Positions 45,115 to 54,193 of a DNA stretch of 64,000 nucleotides are shown here, piece after piece (the stretch's first letter is position 1; every line of letters begins with the position of its first letter). The DNA is from RYN-230 sp963717125 (GTDB lineage Bacteria; Actinomycetota; Actinomycetes; Streptosporangiales; Streptosporangiaceae). The stretch is taken from positions 66,746-130,745 of the forward strand of contig CAVQVG010000001.1 in NCBI GenBank assembly GCA_963717125.1, written 5' to 3'. A model generated the notes under the pieces. It was not told the DNA's origin. It saw nothing but the letters and a program-made list of their open reading frames with translations, and ran no database searches. Position numbers and translations under genes: made by a program.

Positions 45115-45283
45115 CTCGCCTCGCTTCCCGGGAGGTGTCCATTGTGCAACTCCGTTCCGTCTGCTACCTACCGGGCGTGGCGTCGCGGCTAGCTGACCCG
45201 GCTGGCCTTCACTGGGCGGTAGCGTTCATCGCAGGAGTGCCAGCCGGCGGAAACCCCCCGCGCGCCGGCGAGAGGAGTGCCTT

Positions 45284-45532
45284 GTGACGCAGAACGAACC
45301 GGAGGCTACGCCGGGGCCTGCGGCCGGCCCGGCGGCGCCCGGGACGACCGGCGACCCGCAGGTGGACGCGGCCCTGCACAGGCTAGCTGACCTGGCCGAG
45401 CTGCCGCTGAACGAGCACCCGGCGGTGTTCGAGCAGATCCACGGCGCGCTGGCCGGGGCGCTCGGCACGCTTGACTCAGGCTCGCATGACTCACGCACGG
45501 GCGACCCGGGCCCCGGCGATCCCGGCAACTGA
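45284..45532 (+). CDS. Small conserved protein upstream of tlyA
   Basis: 82 residues. The disordered Pro/Gly start is followed by a helical core DAALHRLADLAELPLNEHPAVFEQIHGALAGAL, a pattern seen in short proteins encoded just before tlyA in actinobacteria, then a disordered acidic end. GAGAGGAG lies before the GTG. Function unknown; the stop lies 19 bp before tlyA, so they are probably co-transcribed. Confidence 0.72.
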   Translation: MTQNEPEATPGPAAGPAAPGTTGDPQVDAALHRLADLAELPLNEHPAVFEQIHGALAGALGTLDSGSHDSRTGDPGPGDPGN

Positions 45533-45551
45533 CCGGCTAGGCAGCCACCAG

Positions 45552-46352
45552 ATGAGCACGCGGCGACGGCTGGACGCCGAACTGGTCCGGCGTGGCCTGG
45601 CCCGGTCCCGGGAGCACGCGGCCGAACTGGTCAGCGCCGGGCGGGTCGCGGTCGCGGGCCAGGCCGCCGGGAAAACCGCCACCCAGGTCGGCCAGGACGA
45701 GCCGATCACGGTGCGGGAGGTCAGCGACGACCCCGGGTACGCGTCCCGCGGCGGCGGCAAGCTGGCCGGCGCGCTGGCCGCGTTCCCGGCGCTGCGGGTG
45801 GCCGGCCGGCGCTGCCTGGACGCGGGCGCGTCCACCGGCGGATTCACCGACGTGCTGTTGCGGGCCGGCGCCGCCCAGGTGGTGGCGGTGGACGTGGGAT
45901 ACGGCCAGCTGGCCTGGGCGCTGCGCAGCGACGACCGGGTCACCACGGCGGACCGGGTGAACGTGCGGCACCTGCGCCCAGAGCAGGTGGCCCCGCCCCC
46001 CGGGCTGGTCACCGCGGACCTGTCGTTCATCTCGCTCGGCCTGGTGCTGCCCGCGCTGGCCGCCTGCGCTGCCCCGGACGCCGACTTCCTGCTCCTGGTC
46101 AAGCCGCAGTTCGAGGTGGGCAAGGGCCGGGTGGGCGCGGGCGGGGTGGTGCGCGACCCGGCGCTGCGCGCGGCGGCGGTGGCGGGCGTCGCGGCCGCCG
46201 CGGCGGAACAGGGCCTCGGCGTGGCCGGGGTCACGGCCAGCCCGCTGCCCGGGCCGGCCGGCAACGTGGAGTACTTCCTCTGGCTGCGCCGCGGCGCGGC
46301 ACCGCTGGATCCGGCCGCACTGGACCGGGTGATCATGGAAGGACCCCAGTGA
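45552..46352 (+). CDS. tlyA: TlyA family rRNA 2'-O-methyltransferase
   Basis: A 266-residue S4-FtsJ fusion. The S4 RNA-binding domain covers about 4-65 (RRLDAELVRRGLARSREHAAELVSAGRV). The methyltransferase has YASRGGGKLAGAL, SAM motif CLDAGASTGGFTDVLL, VDVGYGQLAWALR and FLLLVKPQFEVG. In mycobacteria TlyA methylates 16S and 23S rRNA, sensitising ribosomes to capreomycin. The ATG at 45552 is chosen at the conserved start; its ribosome site is weak. nadK follows after a structured 100-bp gap. Confidence 0.94.
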   Translation: MSTRRRLDAELVRRGLARSREHAAELVSAGRVAVAGQAAGKTATQVGQDEPITVREVSDDPGYASRGGGKLAGALAAFPALRVAGRRCLDAGASTGGFTDVLLRAGAAQVVAVDVGYGQLAWALRSDDRVTTADRVNVRHLRPEQVAPPPGLVTADLSFISLGLVLPALAACAAPDADFLLLVKPQFEVGKGRVGAGGVVRDPALRAAAVAGVAAAAAEQGLGVAGVTASPLPGPAGNVEYFLWLRRGAAPLDPAALDRVIMEGPQ

Positions 46353-46433
46353 GCGCCATCCGGTACCGGCTCCCGGCCCCGGGCCGCCAGGCCCGGGCGA
46401 GGGGCCGGTCCACGGGCTTGCGCCGGATGGCGC
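46353..46433 (+). promoter_or_regulatory. Structured tlyA-nadK spacer
   Basis: GCGCCATCCGG begins directly after the tlyA stop (46353-46363) and its exact complement ends at 46433, enclosing an inner 8-bp hairpin CCCGGGCC/GGCCCGGG (46378-46385, 46390-46397, loop GCCA). A nested 11-bp and 8-bp structure occupies almost the whole spacer before the nadK ribosome site. It may be a terminator/attenuator or processing element. Confidence 0.5.
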
Positions 46434-46452
46434 GAACTTCTCAGGAGACACT

Positions 46453-47443
46453 GTGACTGCCCCTCGCACCGTGCTGGTGATGGCGCATACCGGGCGGGCG
46501 GCCGCGCTGGCCAGCGCCCGGCTGGTGGTGAGTATGCTGCTGTCCGCCGGGATTTCCGTCCGGATAGTGGACGCCGAGGCGGACGAGCTGCGCTGCGCGG
46601 GCGCCGACGTGGTCCGGGCCACGCCGGACGCGGCCCGGGACACCGAGATGGTGATCGTCCTGGGCGGCGACGGCACGCTGCTGCGGGTGGCGGAGATGAC
46701 CAGGCCGGCCGGGGTGCCGCTGCTCGGGGTGAACCTCGGCCACGTCGGCTTCCTGGCCGAAGCCGAGCACGACGACCTGCCCGACGTCATCGACCGGGTG
46801 ATCAGCCGCCGGTACACCGTGGAGCACCGGATGACGGTTGATGTGACCGTGCGGCAAAATGGCACCGTCACCGCCACCACCTGGGCGCTGAACGAGGCCA
46901 GCGTGGAGAAGGTGGCCCGGGAGCGGATGATCGAGGTGGTGACGGAGATCGACGGCCGCCCGCTGTCCCGGTGGGGGTGCGACGGCGTGGTGTGCGCGAC
47001 TCCGACCGGGTCGACGGCCTACGCGTTTTCGGCGGGCGGCCCGGTGGTCTGGCCGGAGGTGGAGGCGCTGCTGATGGTGCCGATCAGTGCGCATGCCCTG
47101 TTCGCCGGGCCGCTGGTGATATCGCCGCATGCGACGCTCGCGGTGGAGGTCATCAGCGGGGCCAGCGTCGGCCAGTCGTTCGCGGGTGTGCTGTGGTGCG
47201 ACGGCCGGCGCCGGGTTCGACCTGCCGCCCGGCGCGCGCATCGAGGTCCGCCGGGGCAGCCAGCCGGTGCTGCTGGCCCGGCTGCGCGGCGACGGGGAAA
47301 CCGCGGCGGGCGGCGCGCCGTTCACCGACCGGCTGGTCGCCAAGTTCGGCCTGCCGGTGGCAGGCTGGCGCGGGCGGCCGCCGGGCCGGGACACCGAACC
47401 AGACAGCCGGCACACCGAACAGGAGCCGCGCGCCCATGCTTGA
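46453..47443 (+). pseudogene. nadK: NAD kinase, frame broken by a 1-nt insertion near the 3' end
   Basis: Makes NADP from NAD. The first 252 or so residues are normal: VIVLGGDGTLLRVAE, LGVNLGHVGFLAE, ALNEASVEK and GCDGVVCATPTGSTAYAFSAGGPVVWPE. After VLWCDGRR (about 47215) the frame slips: one base too many in GCGCCGGG. The shifted frame continues FDLPPGARIEVRRG and PFTDRLVAKFGLPVAGWRG to 47443, the proper end. Because nadK is normally essential and single-copy, an error in the consensus is the simplest explanation. It overlaps recN by 8 bp. Confidence 0.92.
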
Positions 47444-49289
47444 GGAAGTACGGATCACCGCGCTCGGCGTCATCGACGACGCCGTGCTGGAACTGTCCCC
47501 CGGGTTCACCGTGGTCACCGGGGAGACCGGGGCAGGCAAGACGATGGTGGTGACCGGCCTGGGGCTGATGTTCGGCGGCCGGGCCGACCCGGCCCGGGTC
47601 CGGCCGGGCGCGGACCGGGCCACCGTGGAAGGCCGGCTCCGGGTGGACCCGCGCGGCCGGGTCGCCGAGCAGGTCACCGAGGCCGGCGGCGAGCTGGACG
47701 ACGATGGCACGCTGCTGGTCAGCCGCTCGGTGTCGGCGGAAGGACGGTCGCGCGCGTTCGCGGGCGGCCGGTCGGTGCCGGTCTCGCTGCTCACCTACCT
47801 GGCCGACGACCTGGTCGCGGTGCACGGCCAGGCCGACCAGCAGCAGCTGCTCCGGGCCGGTCGGCAGCGGGAGGCGCTGGACCGGTTCGGCGGCCCGCCG
47901 CTGGCCGCGGCGGCCGGCGACTACCTGCGCGGCTACCAGCGGCACCGGGAGGTCACCCAGGAGCTGGCCGAGCTGACCAGCCTGGCCCGGGAACGCGCCC
48001 GGGAAGCCGACGACCTGCGCCGCGGGCTGGCCGAGATCGAGCGGCTCGAGCCGGTCGAGGGCGAGGACACCGAGCTGCGCACCGAAGAGGACCGGCTGGC
48101 CAACGCGGACGCGCTGCACAGCGCGGCCACGGTGGCGCACGACGCGCTGCTCGGCGACCCGGCGAGCGGATCCTATGACCTGCCCGACGCGGTCAGCCTG
48201 CTCGGCGCGGCCAGCCAGGCGCTGGCGGCGGTGGCCGGTCACGACCCGGCGCTGGCCGGGCTGGCCGCCCGGCTCGACGAAGCCAGCTACCTGGTCTCCG
48301 ATGCGGGCGCCGAGCTGGCCTCCTACCTCCAGTCAGTCGAGGCCGACCCGGCCCGGCTGGCCGCGGTGCAGGAGCGGCGGGCCGAGCTGACCCGGCTGAT
48401 CCGCGCCTACGGGCAAGCCGGGCCGGCCCCGGCCGCCCAGACGGACGCGCCCGAGGCAGCAGACGCGGCCGAGGCGGCCGAGGCGGACGGCGACGCCGCC
48501 CAGCCCGGCCCGGACAGCACTGCAGGCGGCGACCTCGCCGCGGTGCTGGCCTGGGGCAAGCAGGCCGCGGCGCGGCTGGCCGAGCTGGACGGCGACGACG
48601 ACCGGATCACCGGGCTGGCCGCCGAGGCCGACCGGCTGGCCGGGGAGATGGCCGCGCTGGCGGCCCAGCTCACCGCGCTGCGCACCGAGGCGGCGAAGCG
48701 GTTCGCGGCCGAGGTGACCACGGAACTGGTCGCGCTGGCCATGCCGTACGCCAGCGTCACGGTGGCGGTCATCCCGCAGGCAGAGTTCGGCCCGCACGGC
48801 GCGGACGACGTGGAGCTGCGGCTGGCCGCGCACCCCGGGGCGCCCGCGCTGCCGCTGGTCAAGGGCGCCTCGGGCGGTGAGCTGTCCCGGGTGATGCTGG
48901 CCATCGAGGTGGTGTTCGCCGGCGCCGACCCGGTGCCCACGTTCGTGTTCGACGAGGTGGATGCCGGGGTGGGCGGGAAGGCCGCGGTGGAGATTGGCCG
49001 CCGGCTGGCCCGGCTGGCGCGGCTGGCCCAGGTGATCGTGGTCACCCACCTGCCCCAGGTGGCCGCGTACGCGGACAACCATCTGGTGGTGCAGAAGGCG
49101 GACGACGGCCGGGTCACCCGCAGCGGGGTGACCCGGCTGGACGACGCGGGGCGGGTCACTGAGCTGTCCCGGATGCTGGCCGGGCTGGAGGATTCCGCGT
49201 TTGGCCGGGCGCACGCCGGCGAGCTGCTGTCGGCCGCGGCCGCGGAACGGGCGGCGGCCGGCCCGGCGCCGGGGGGTCGGCGACGCTGA
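47436..49289 (+). CDS. recN: DNA repair protein RecN
   Basis: An SMC-like ATPase of 617 residues in double-strand break repair. It starts LEEVRITALGVIDDAVLELSPG with Walker A TGETGAGKT. The long coiled coil in the middle carries an Ala/Glu/Asp-rich insertion (about 340-365). The ABC signature KGASGGELSRVMLAIE and Walker B FVFDEVDAGVGG are followed by VIVVTHLPQVAAYADNH. ATG 47436 overlaps the intended nadK end. Normal nadK-recN order. Confidence 0.96.
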   Translation: MLEEVRITALGVIDDAVLELSPGFTVVTGETGAGKTMVVTGLGLMFGGRADPARVRPGADRATVEGRLRVDPRGRVAEQVTEAGGELDDDGTLLVSRSVSAEGRSRAFAGGRSVPVSLLTYLADDLVAVHGQADQQQLLRAGRQREALDRFGGPPLAAAAGDYLRGYQRHREVTQELAELTSLARERAREADDLRRGLAEIERLEPVEGEDTELRTEEDRLANADALHSAATVAHDALLGDPASGSYDLPDAVSLLGAASQALAAVAGHDPALAGLAARLDEASYLVSDAGAELASYLQSVEADPARLAAVQERRAELTRLIRAYGQAGPAPAAQTDAPEAADAAEAAEADGDAAQPGPDSTAGGDLAAVLAWGKQAAARLAELDGDDDRITGLAAEADRLAGEMAALAAQLTALRTEAAKRFAAEVTTELVALAMPYASVTVAVIPQAEFGPHGADDVELRLAAHPGAPALPLVKGASGGELSRVMLAIEVVFAGADPVPTFVFDEVDAGVGGKAAVEIGRRLARLARLAQVIVVTHLPQVAAYADNHLVVQKADDGRVTRSGVTRLDDAGRVTELSRMLAGLEDSAFGRAHAGELLSAAAAERAAAGPAPGGRRR

Positions 49290-49361
49290 GCTGTCGGGAG
49301 CGCTGCGCGCTGGGCCGCAGCTGGCCCCGGCTGTCCCGGCGGTCTGGCAGGATGGACTGCG

Positions 49362-50567
49362 ATGATGGCCCAGTTCCTGAAACTCCCCATAATCCACCGG
49401 AGCAGGCCAGCGGACCTGCCGGGGATTACCGGGCGGGCGCGTCTGGACCGCAGGACGAAGAATCTCACCAAGCGGCTGAGCATGGGTGACATCGCCATCA
49501 TCGACCACGTGGACCTGGACAAGGTGAGCGCGGACGCGCTGCTCCGGCTCCAGGTCGCCGCGGTGGTGAACGCCGCGCCGAGCATCAGCGGCCGGTACCC
49601 CAACCTCGGCCCGCAGGTCCTGGTCGAGGCCGGCGTGCCGCTGGTGGACGACGTCGGCCCCGAGGTGTTCCGCAAGGTCAGCGACGGCACCCAGGTCCGG
49701 CTGCACGAGGGCACGCTGTACGTCGGGGACATCGAGGTGGCCACCGGCCAGGTGCAGACCGCGGAGACGGTGGCGGCCGCGATGGCCGCTACCAAGGACG
49801 GCCTCGCGGCCCAGCTGCAGGCCTTCGTGGCCAACACGCTGGAGTACGCCAAGGGCGAGGGCGGCTTGCTCATCGACGGCATCTCCGCGCCCGACCTGAC
49901 CACCAAGATCGACGGGCAGCACGTCCTGGTCGTGGTGCGCGGCCAGCACTACCGCGAGGACCTGGCCGCGCTGCGCGCGTATATCCGCGAGTTCAAGCCG
50001 GTCATGGTGGGGGTGGACGGCGGCGCGGACGCGCTGCTGGAGGCCGGGTACCGGCCCGACATCATCGTCGGTGACATGGACTCGGTCACCGACGACGGGC
50101 TGACCTGCGGGGCCGAGCTGGTGGTGCACGCCTACCCGGACGGGCGGGCCCCCGGGCAGGCCCGGACCGAGCGGCTCGGCCTGTCTTCGGTGCTCTGCCC
50201 GGCCGGCGGCACCAGCGAAGACGTCGCGCTGCTGCTGGCCGACGAGAAGGGAGCCAGCCTCATCGTGGCCGTCGGCACGCACAACACGCTGGACGAGTTC
50301 CTGGACAAGGGCCGGTCCGGGTACGCGAGCACCTGGCTGACCCGGCTCCGGGTGGGCAGCAAGCTGGTGGACGCCAAGGGCGTCAGCCGGCTGTACCGCA
50401 ACCGCATCTCCGGCTGGGCGCTGCTCGGGCTGGTGCTGGCCGCCTGCTGCACCATCCTCGTGGTCATGCTGGCCTCGCCGGCCGGCCAGTCGGCCGGCAA
50501 GATCTTCATCACCTACCTCGGGGCCCAGTGGGACGGCGTGCGGTACTGGCTCAGCGGGCTGCTCTAG
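49362..50567 (+). CDS. steA: SteA-like division protein
   Basis: 401 residues with a thiamin-pyrophosphokinase-like fold (VGVDGGADALLEAGYRPDIIVGDMDSV) and one C-terminal membrane helix (SGWALLGLVLAACCTILVVML). In Corynebacterium, SteA works with the membrane protein SteB to organise the division septum; the following gene is the SteB/MctB homologue. N-terminal RLDRRTKNLTKRLSMGDIAIIDHVDLDKVSADAL is strongly conserved in the family. The start may be the first or second ATG (49362/49365). Confidence 0.9.
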   Translation: MMAQFLKLPIIHRSRPADLPGITGRARLDRRTKNLTKRLSMGDIAIIDHVDLDKVSADALLRLQVAAVVNAAPSISGRYPNLGPQVLVEAGVPLVDDVGPEVFRKVSDGTQVRLHEGTLYVGDIEVATGQVQTAETVAAAMAATKDGLAAQLQAFVANTLEYAKGEGGLLIDGISAPDLTTKIDGQHVLVVVRGQHYREDLAALRAYIREFKPVMVGVDGGADALLEAGYRPDIIVGDMDSVTDDGLTCGAELVVHAYPDGRAPGQARTERLGLSSVLCPAGGTSEDVALLLADEKGASLIVAVGTHNTLDEFLDKGRSGYASTWLTRLRVGSKLVDAKGVSRLYRNRISGWALLGLVLAACCTILVVMLASPAGQSAGKIFITYLGAQWDGVRYWLSGLL

Positions 50568-50580
50568 ACCGGGACTCCTC

Positions 50581-51609
50581 GTGATCGACTTCCGATATCA
50601 CCTCGTTTCCATCGTTGCCGTGTTCCTGGCCCTGGCCATCGGCATCGTGATCGGTTCCACCTCGGTGCTGAAAGGCGCGGTGCTCAGCGGGCTGCAGAAG
50701 ACCTCGGCCGCGGAGAGGAGCCGGATCGACTCGCTGTACGCGCAGAACGGCCAGCTCAAGCAGCAGCTGAACGCGGCCGAATCGTTCGCCTCGGCCAGCG
50801 AGCACCTGCTGCTCGACGGCCTGCTGGCCGGGCAGCGGGTGGTGCTGGTCGAGGCGCCCGGCGCGCCCGGCTCGGTGATCAGCGGGGTGCAGAACGCGCT
50901 GACCTCGGCGGGCGCCACGGTGACCGGCCAGGTGCAGTTCCAGACCCAGTTCTTCAGCACCGGGGCCGAGTCCGGCCTGGACACGCTGAACCGGCAGCTC
51001 ACCCCGGCCGGGGTGACGCCGCACAGTGGGTCCCCGCAGGCCGCGGCGGCCGCGCTGATCGCCAGCGCGATCCTGACCAAGGACACCCCGGGCCAGCCGC
51101 TGACCGGCAACGCGGCCAGTGCCGACCAGGCCATCCTCAACGGCTACGCGGCGGAAGGTTACCTAAGCACCAACCCGCGGCCGGCCGACCGTGCCACCCT
51201 GGCTGTCGTGATTATCCCGGGCAGCCCGCCGACCACCAACGACGCCAACGTCGCCAGCCAGACCCTGGTGACGCTGGCCCAGCAGCTGAACCTGGCGGAC
51301 AGCGGCACCGTGGTGGCCGGCCAGCTGGCCGGCTCCGGGCCGGGCAGCGCCATCGACGTGATGCGGGCCGGCGGTCGCGGTGGGCACCTGAGCAGCGTGG
51401 ACAACGCGGACACCGCGAGCGGCCAGATCGTGGTGGCGCAGGCCCTGTACGAGCAGCTGGCCCAGGGTAAGTCGGGCAGCTACGGCAGCCTGCCCGGTGC
51501 GACCCAGGCCGGCCCGAGCCCGGCGCCGGTCCCGTCGGCCACCCCGTCCAGCACCGCCACGGCCAGCACCCACACGTCCGCCACCCGGCCGCCGGTGGCC
51601 GGGAAGTGA
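50581..51609 (+). CDS. steB: SteB/MctB-like membrane protein (DUF3186)
   Basis: 342 residues. It begins MIDFRYHLVSIVAVFLALAIGIVIG, an N-terminal membrane anchor typical of the family, followed by a coiled coil (about 35-65) and an extracytoplasmic domain, and ends in a Ser/Thr/Pro-rich tail. Mycobacterial MctB is linked to copper homeostasis and corynebacterial SteB to cell division. Position next to steA favours the envelope role. GTG start 50581, 13 bp after steA. Confidence 0.85.
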   Translation: MIDFRYHLVSIVAVFLALAIGIVIGSTSVLKGAVLSGLQKTSAAERSRIDSLYAQNGQLKQQLNAAESFASASEHLLLDGLLAGQRVVLVEAPGAPGSVISGVQNALTSAGATVTGQVQFQTQFFSTGAESGLDTLNRQLTPAGVTPHSGSPQAAAAALIASAILTKDTPGQPLTGNAASADQAILNGYAAEGYLSTNPRPADRATLAVVIIPGSPPTTNDANVASQTLVTLAQQLNLADSGTVVAGQLAGSGPGSAIDVMRAGGRGGHLSSVDNADTASGQIVVAQALYEQLAQGKSGSYGSLPGATQAGPSPAPVPSATPSSTATASTHTSATRPPVAGK

Positions 51610-52517
51610 ACCGGTCAGCCACCACGCTGGCCGCCGCGGCCCTGGCCGCCGCGGCCGCCCAGGGCAGTTACCGGCTGCTCCGCCGCAGGCCGCCCGCGGG
51701 CCCGGATACCTGGGCCCGGACGAATCACCGCGGCGAGCCGGTGACGCTGCTGGCGGGCCCGGCGGTGGCGGCCGGTGCGGCGCTGGCCGCGGCGGCCAGC
51801 CCGGGGCTGCCCGGCCGGGCCCGCGCCGCGCTGCTGGCCGCGGCGGCCGGGGCCGCCGCGTTCGGCGGCTACGACGACCTGGCGGGCAGCGGCGACCGGC
51901 GCGGCTTCCGCGGGCACCTCGGTGCGCTCGGGCACGGCGAGCTGACCACCGGCGCGGCCAAGCTCGGCGGCATCGGCGTGACCGGGCTGACCGCCAGCGC
52001 GCTGCTCGGCGGCGGCCCGCTGGACGCGGCGCTGAACGCGGGCCTCATCGCCGGCGGGGCCAACCTGGTCAACTTGTTCGACCTGCGGCCCGGCCGGGCC
52101 AGTAAGGTCACCGTGGCCGGCGGCGGGCTGCTGGCCGCGGCGGCGCCGCCGGCCGCGCCGCTGGCCGCGGTGCCGGTGGGCGCCGCGCTGGCGCTGCTCG
52201 GCGAGGACCTGGGGGAGCGGGCCATGCTCGGCGACGCGGGGGCGAACGCGCTCGGCGCGCTGCTCGGCACGGCCGCCGCGGCGGGCCTGCGGCGGCAGGC
52301 CCGGGTCGTGCTGCTGGCCGGGATCGTCGGGCTGACCGCGGCCAGCGAGGTGGTCAGCTTCACCAAGGTGATCGAACGGACCCCGGCGCTGCGCTGGCTC
52401 GACATGCTGGGCCGGCGGCCGGTCCCGGCGGCCGCGCCGCCGGCGCAGGCGGGTGGGCCGGCTGGGCGGACCGCGCCCCCCGGCCCGAGCGCAGCGGCGC
52501 CCGCCAGCACGCAGTGA
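51606..52517 (+). CDS. MraY/WecA-like (GT4) membrane protein
   Basis: 303 residues rich in Ala/Gly/Leu helices. GGYDDLAG, GFRGHLGALGHGELTTGAAKLGGIG, NLVNLFDLRPGRASK and MLGDAGANALGALLG match the DD, N-x-x-N-x-x-D and GDxGxxxxG patterns of polyprenyl-phosphate sugar-1-phosphate transferases such as MraY and WecA. The protein probably handles undecaprenyl phosphate. Placement between steB and murJ suggests a cell-wall precursor function. GTG start overlaps steB, and the stop overlaps the murJ GTG. Confidence 0.75.
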   Translation: MNRSATTLAAAALAAAAAQGSYRLLRRRPPAGPDTWARTNHRGEPVTLLAGPAVAAGAALAAAASPGLPGRARAALLAAAAGAAAFGGYDDLAGSGDRRGFRGHLGALGHGELTTGAAKLGGIGVTGLTASALLGGGPLDAALNAGLIAGGANLVNLFDLRPGRASKVTVAGGGLLAAAAPPAAPLAAVPVGAALALLGEDLGERAMLGDAGANALGALLGTAAAAGLRRQARVVLLAGIVGLTAASEVVSFTKVIERTPALRWLDMLGRRPVPAAAPPAQAGGPAGRTAPPGPSAAAPASTQ

Positions 52518-54193
52518 CCCGCCCGCAGGCGGCGGTGACCGAGCCCGGGGCGCCGCAGCGGCCCGGCCGGGCCATCGGCCAGGCGGCCGTGCTCATCGGC
52601 GCGATCACCGTGGTGTCGAACATCGTCGGGTTCGGCCGTCAGCTCGCGTTCGCGCACACCGTGTCGGCGAACTGCCTGGGCACCGCGTACGCGACTGCGA
52701 ACCAGGTGCCGAACATCGTCTACGACGTGGTCATCGGCGGCGCGCTGACCAGCGTCCTGGTGCCGGTGCTGGCCGCCCCGGCGGCGCGGCGGCTGGCCGC
52801 GAGCGACCCCGGCCGGGACATGGCCGCCGCGGACGCCGAGACCAGCCAGATCGCCTCGGCCCTGCTCACCTGGACGGTACTGGTGCTCGCGCCAGCCAGC
52901 CTGCTCATCGCGGCCGTGTCCGGCCCACTGGCCTCGCTGCTGCTGGCCGGCGCGCCACGGTGCAAGCACCCGGCCATCTTCACGATCAGCGGGCACATGC
53001 TGGCCGTGTTCGCGCCGCAGATCCTGCTCTACGGCCTGGCCGTGGTGCTCTACGGCATCCTGCAGGCGCACCGCCGGTTCATCTCGCCCGCCCTCGCCCC
53101 GGTGCTATCCAGCCTGGTGGTCATCGCCACCTATATAGCCTTCGTCCCCCTCAGCCACGGGTTCCGGAACCACCTGACCCGGATCCCCACCGTCGCGCTG
53201 CTGGTGCTGTCCATCGGCACCACGGTCGGCGTGGCCGCGCTGGCGCTCACCGCGCTCGGCCCAGCGCTCCGGCTGGGCCTGCGGCTGAGGCCCACGCTGC
53301 GCTTCCCGCCCGGCGTGGCCGCCCGGATCCGCGGCCTGGCCGCGGTCGGGGTGGCCGCGCTGATCGCCCAGGACGCGTCCGTGGTCGCGGTGATCGTGCT
53401 GGCTAACAGCCATCAGGCCCGCGGCGCGCTGGTGCTGTACAACTTCGGCTGGCAGATGTTCTTCGTGCCGTACGCGGTGCTCGCCGTCCCGCTGGCCACC
53501 ACCGCCTACCCGGTGCTGTCCGCCGCCCGGGGGGCCAGCTTCGACCGGACGGCCGCGGCCACCACGCGCGCCGTCATGCTGGTGTCCTGGCTCGGCGCGG
53601 CGCTGCTGGCGGGCGCGGCCATCCCGGCCGCCCGGCTGTTCACCCACCATCCGCACGACGCCCACCTGCTGGCGCTGACCTTCGCCGCGTTCGCGCCGGG
53701 GCTGGTCGGCTACGGGCTGGCCGCCTGCCTGTCCCGGGTGCTGTTCGCCGACGGCCGGGCCCGGCTGGCCGCGGTGGCGCTGGTCGCCGGGTGGCTGCTG
53801 GTCATCGTGGCGGACGTGATCGCGGTGGCGCTGGTGCCGCCCCGGTGGGTGGTGCCGGTCCTCGGGCTGGGCAACACGGCCGGGCTGACCGCGTGCGGCC
53901 TGGCGCTGCTGGCCGTGGTCCGCGGCATGCGCGGGCGCAACGCGCTGCGCGGCACCGCCCGGGCCGCCCTCGCGGGCCTGGCCGGCGCGGTGGCCGGGGT
54001 CGCGGTCGGCGCCGCCGTGTCCACCGCCCTGCCGGTGCACGGATTCTTGCCTAACGCCGGTGCCGCCGTACTCGCCTGCGCCGGTGTCGCGGTGGCGTTC
54101 GGGGCCGCGGTCCTGGTCCTCGATGGTCGCGACTTGCGCGCCGTACTGGCGAGGGTCCGGGAACGCCTGCCCCGGGTCCGGCCGGCCCGCTGA
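52514..54193 (+). CDS. murJ: MurJ-family lipid II flippase
   Basis: 559 residues, about 14 membrane helices of the MOP superfamily. The first helix has VLIGAITVVSNIVGFGRQLAFAHTVSA, followed by TAYATANQVPNIVYDVVIGGALTSVLVPVL, the MurJ/MviN start pattern. It flips peptidoglycan precursors or similar lipid-linked sugars. This is the murJ-like gene of the steAB cluster; a second murJ elsewhere in the genome is common in actinobacteria. The stop overlaps the ATG of the glycosyltransferase gene. Confidence 0.88.
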   Translation: MTRPQAAVTEPGAPQRPGRAIGQAAVLIGAITVVSNIVGFGRQLAFAHTVSANCLGTAYATANQVPNIVYDVVIGGALTSVLVPVLAAPAARRLAASDPGRDMAAADAETSQIASALLTWTVLVLAPASLLIAAVSGPLASLLLAGAPRCKHPAIFTISGHMLAVFAPQILLYGLAVVLYGILQAHRRFISPALAPVLSSLVVIATYIAFVPLSHGFRNHLTRIPTVALLVLSIGTTVGVAALALTALGPALRLGLRLRPTLRFPPGVAARIRGLAAVGVAALIAQDASVVAVIVLANSHQARGALVLYNFGWQMFFVPYAVLAVPLATTAYPVLSAARGASFDRTAAATTRAVMLVSWLGAALLAGAAIPAARLFTHHPHDAHLLALTFAAFAPGLVGYGLAACLSRVLFADGRARLAAVALVAGWLLVIVADVIAVALVPPRWVVPVLGLGNTAGLTACGLALLAVVRGMRGRNALRGTARAALAGLAGAVAGVAVGAAVSTALPVHGFLPNAGAAVLACAGVAVAFGAAVLVLDGRDLRAVLARVRERLPRVRPAR

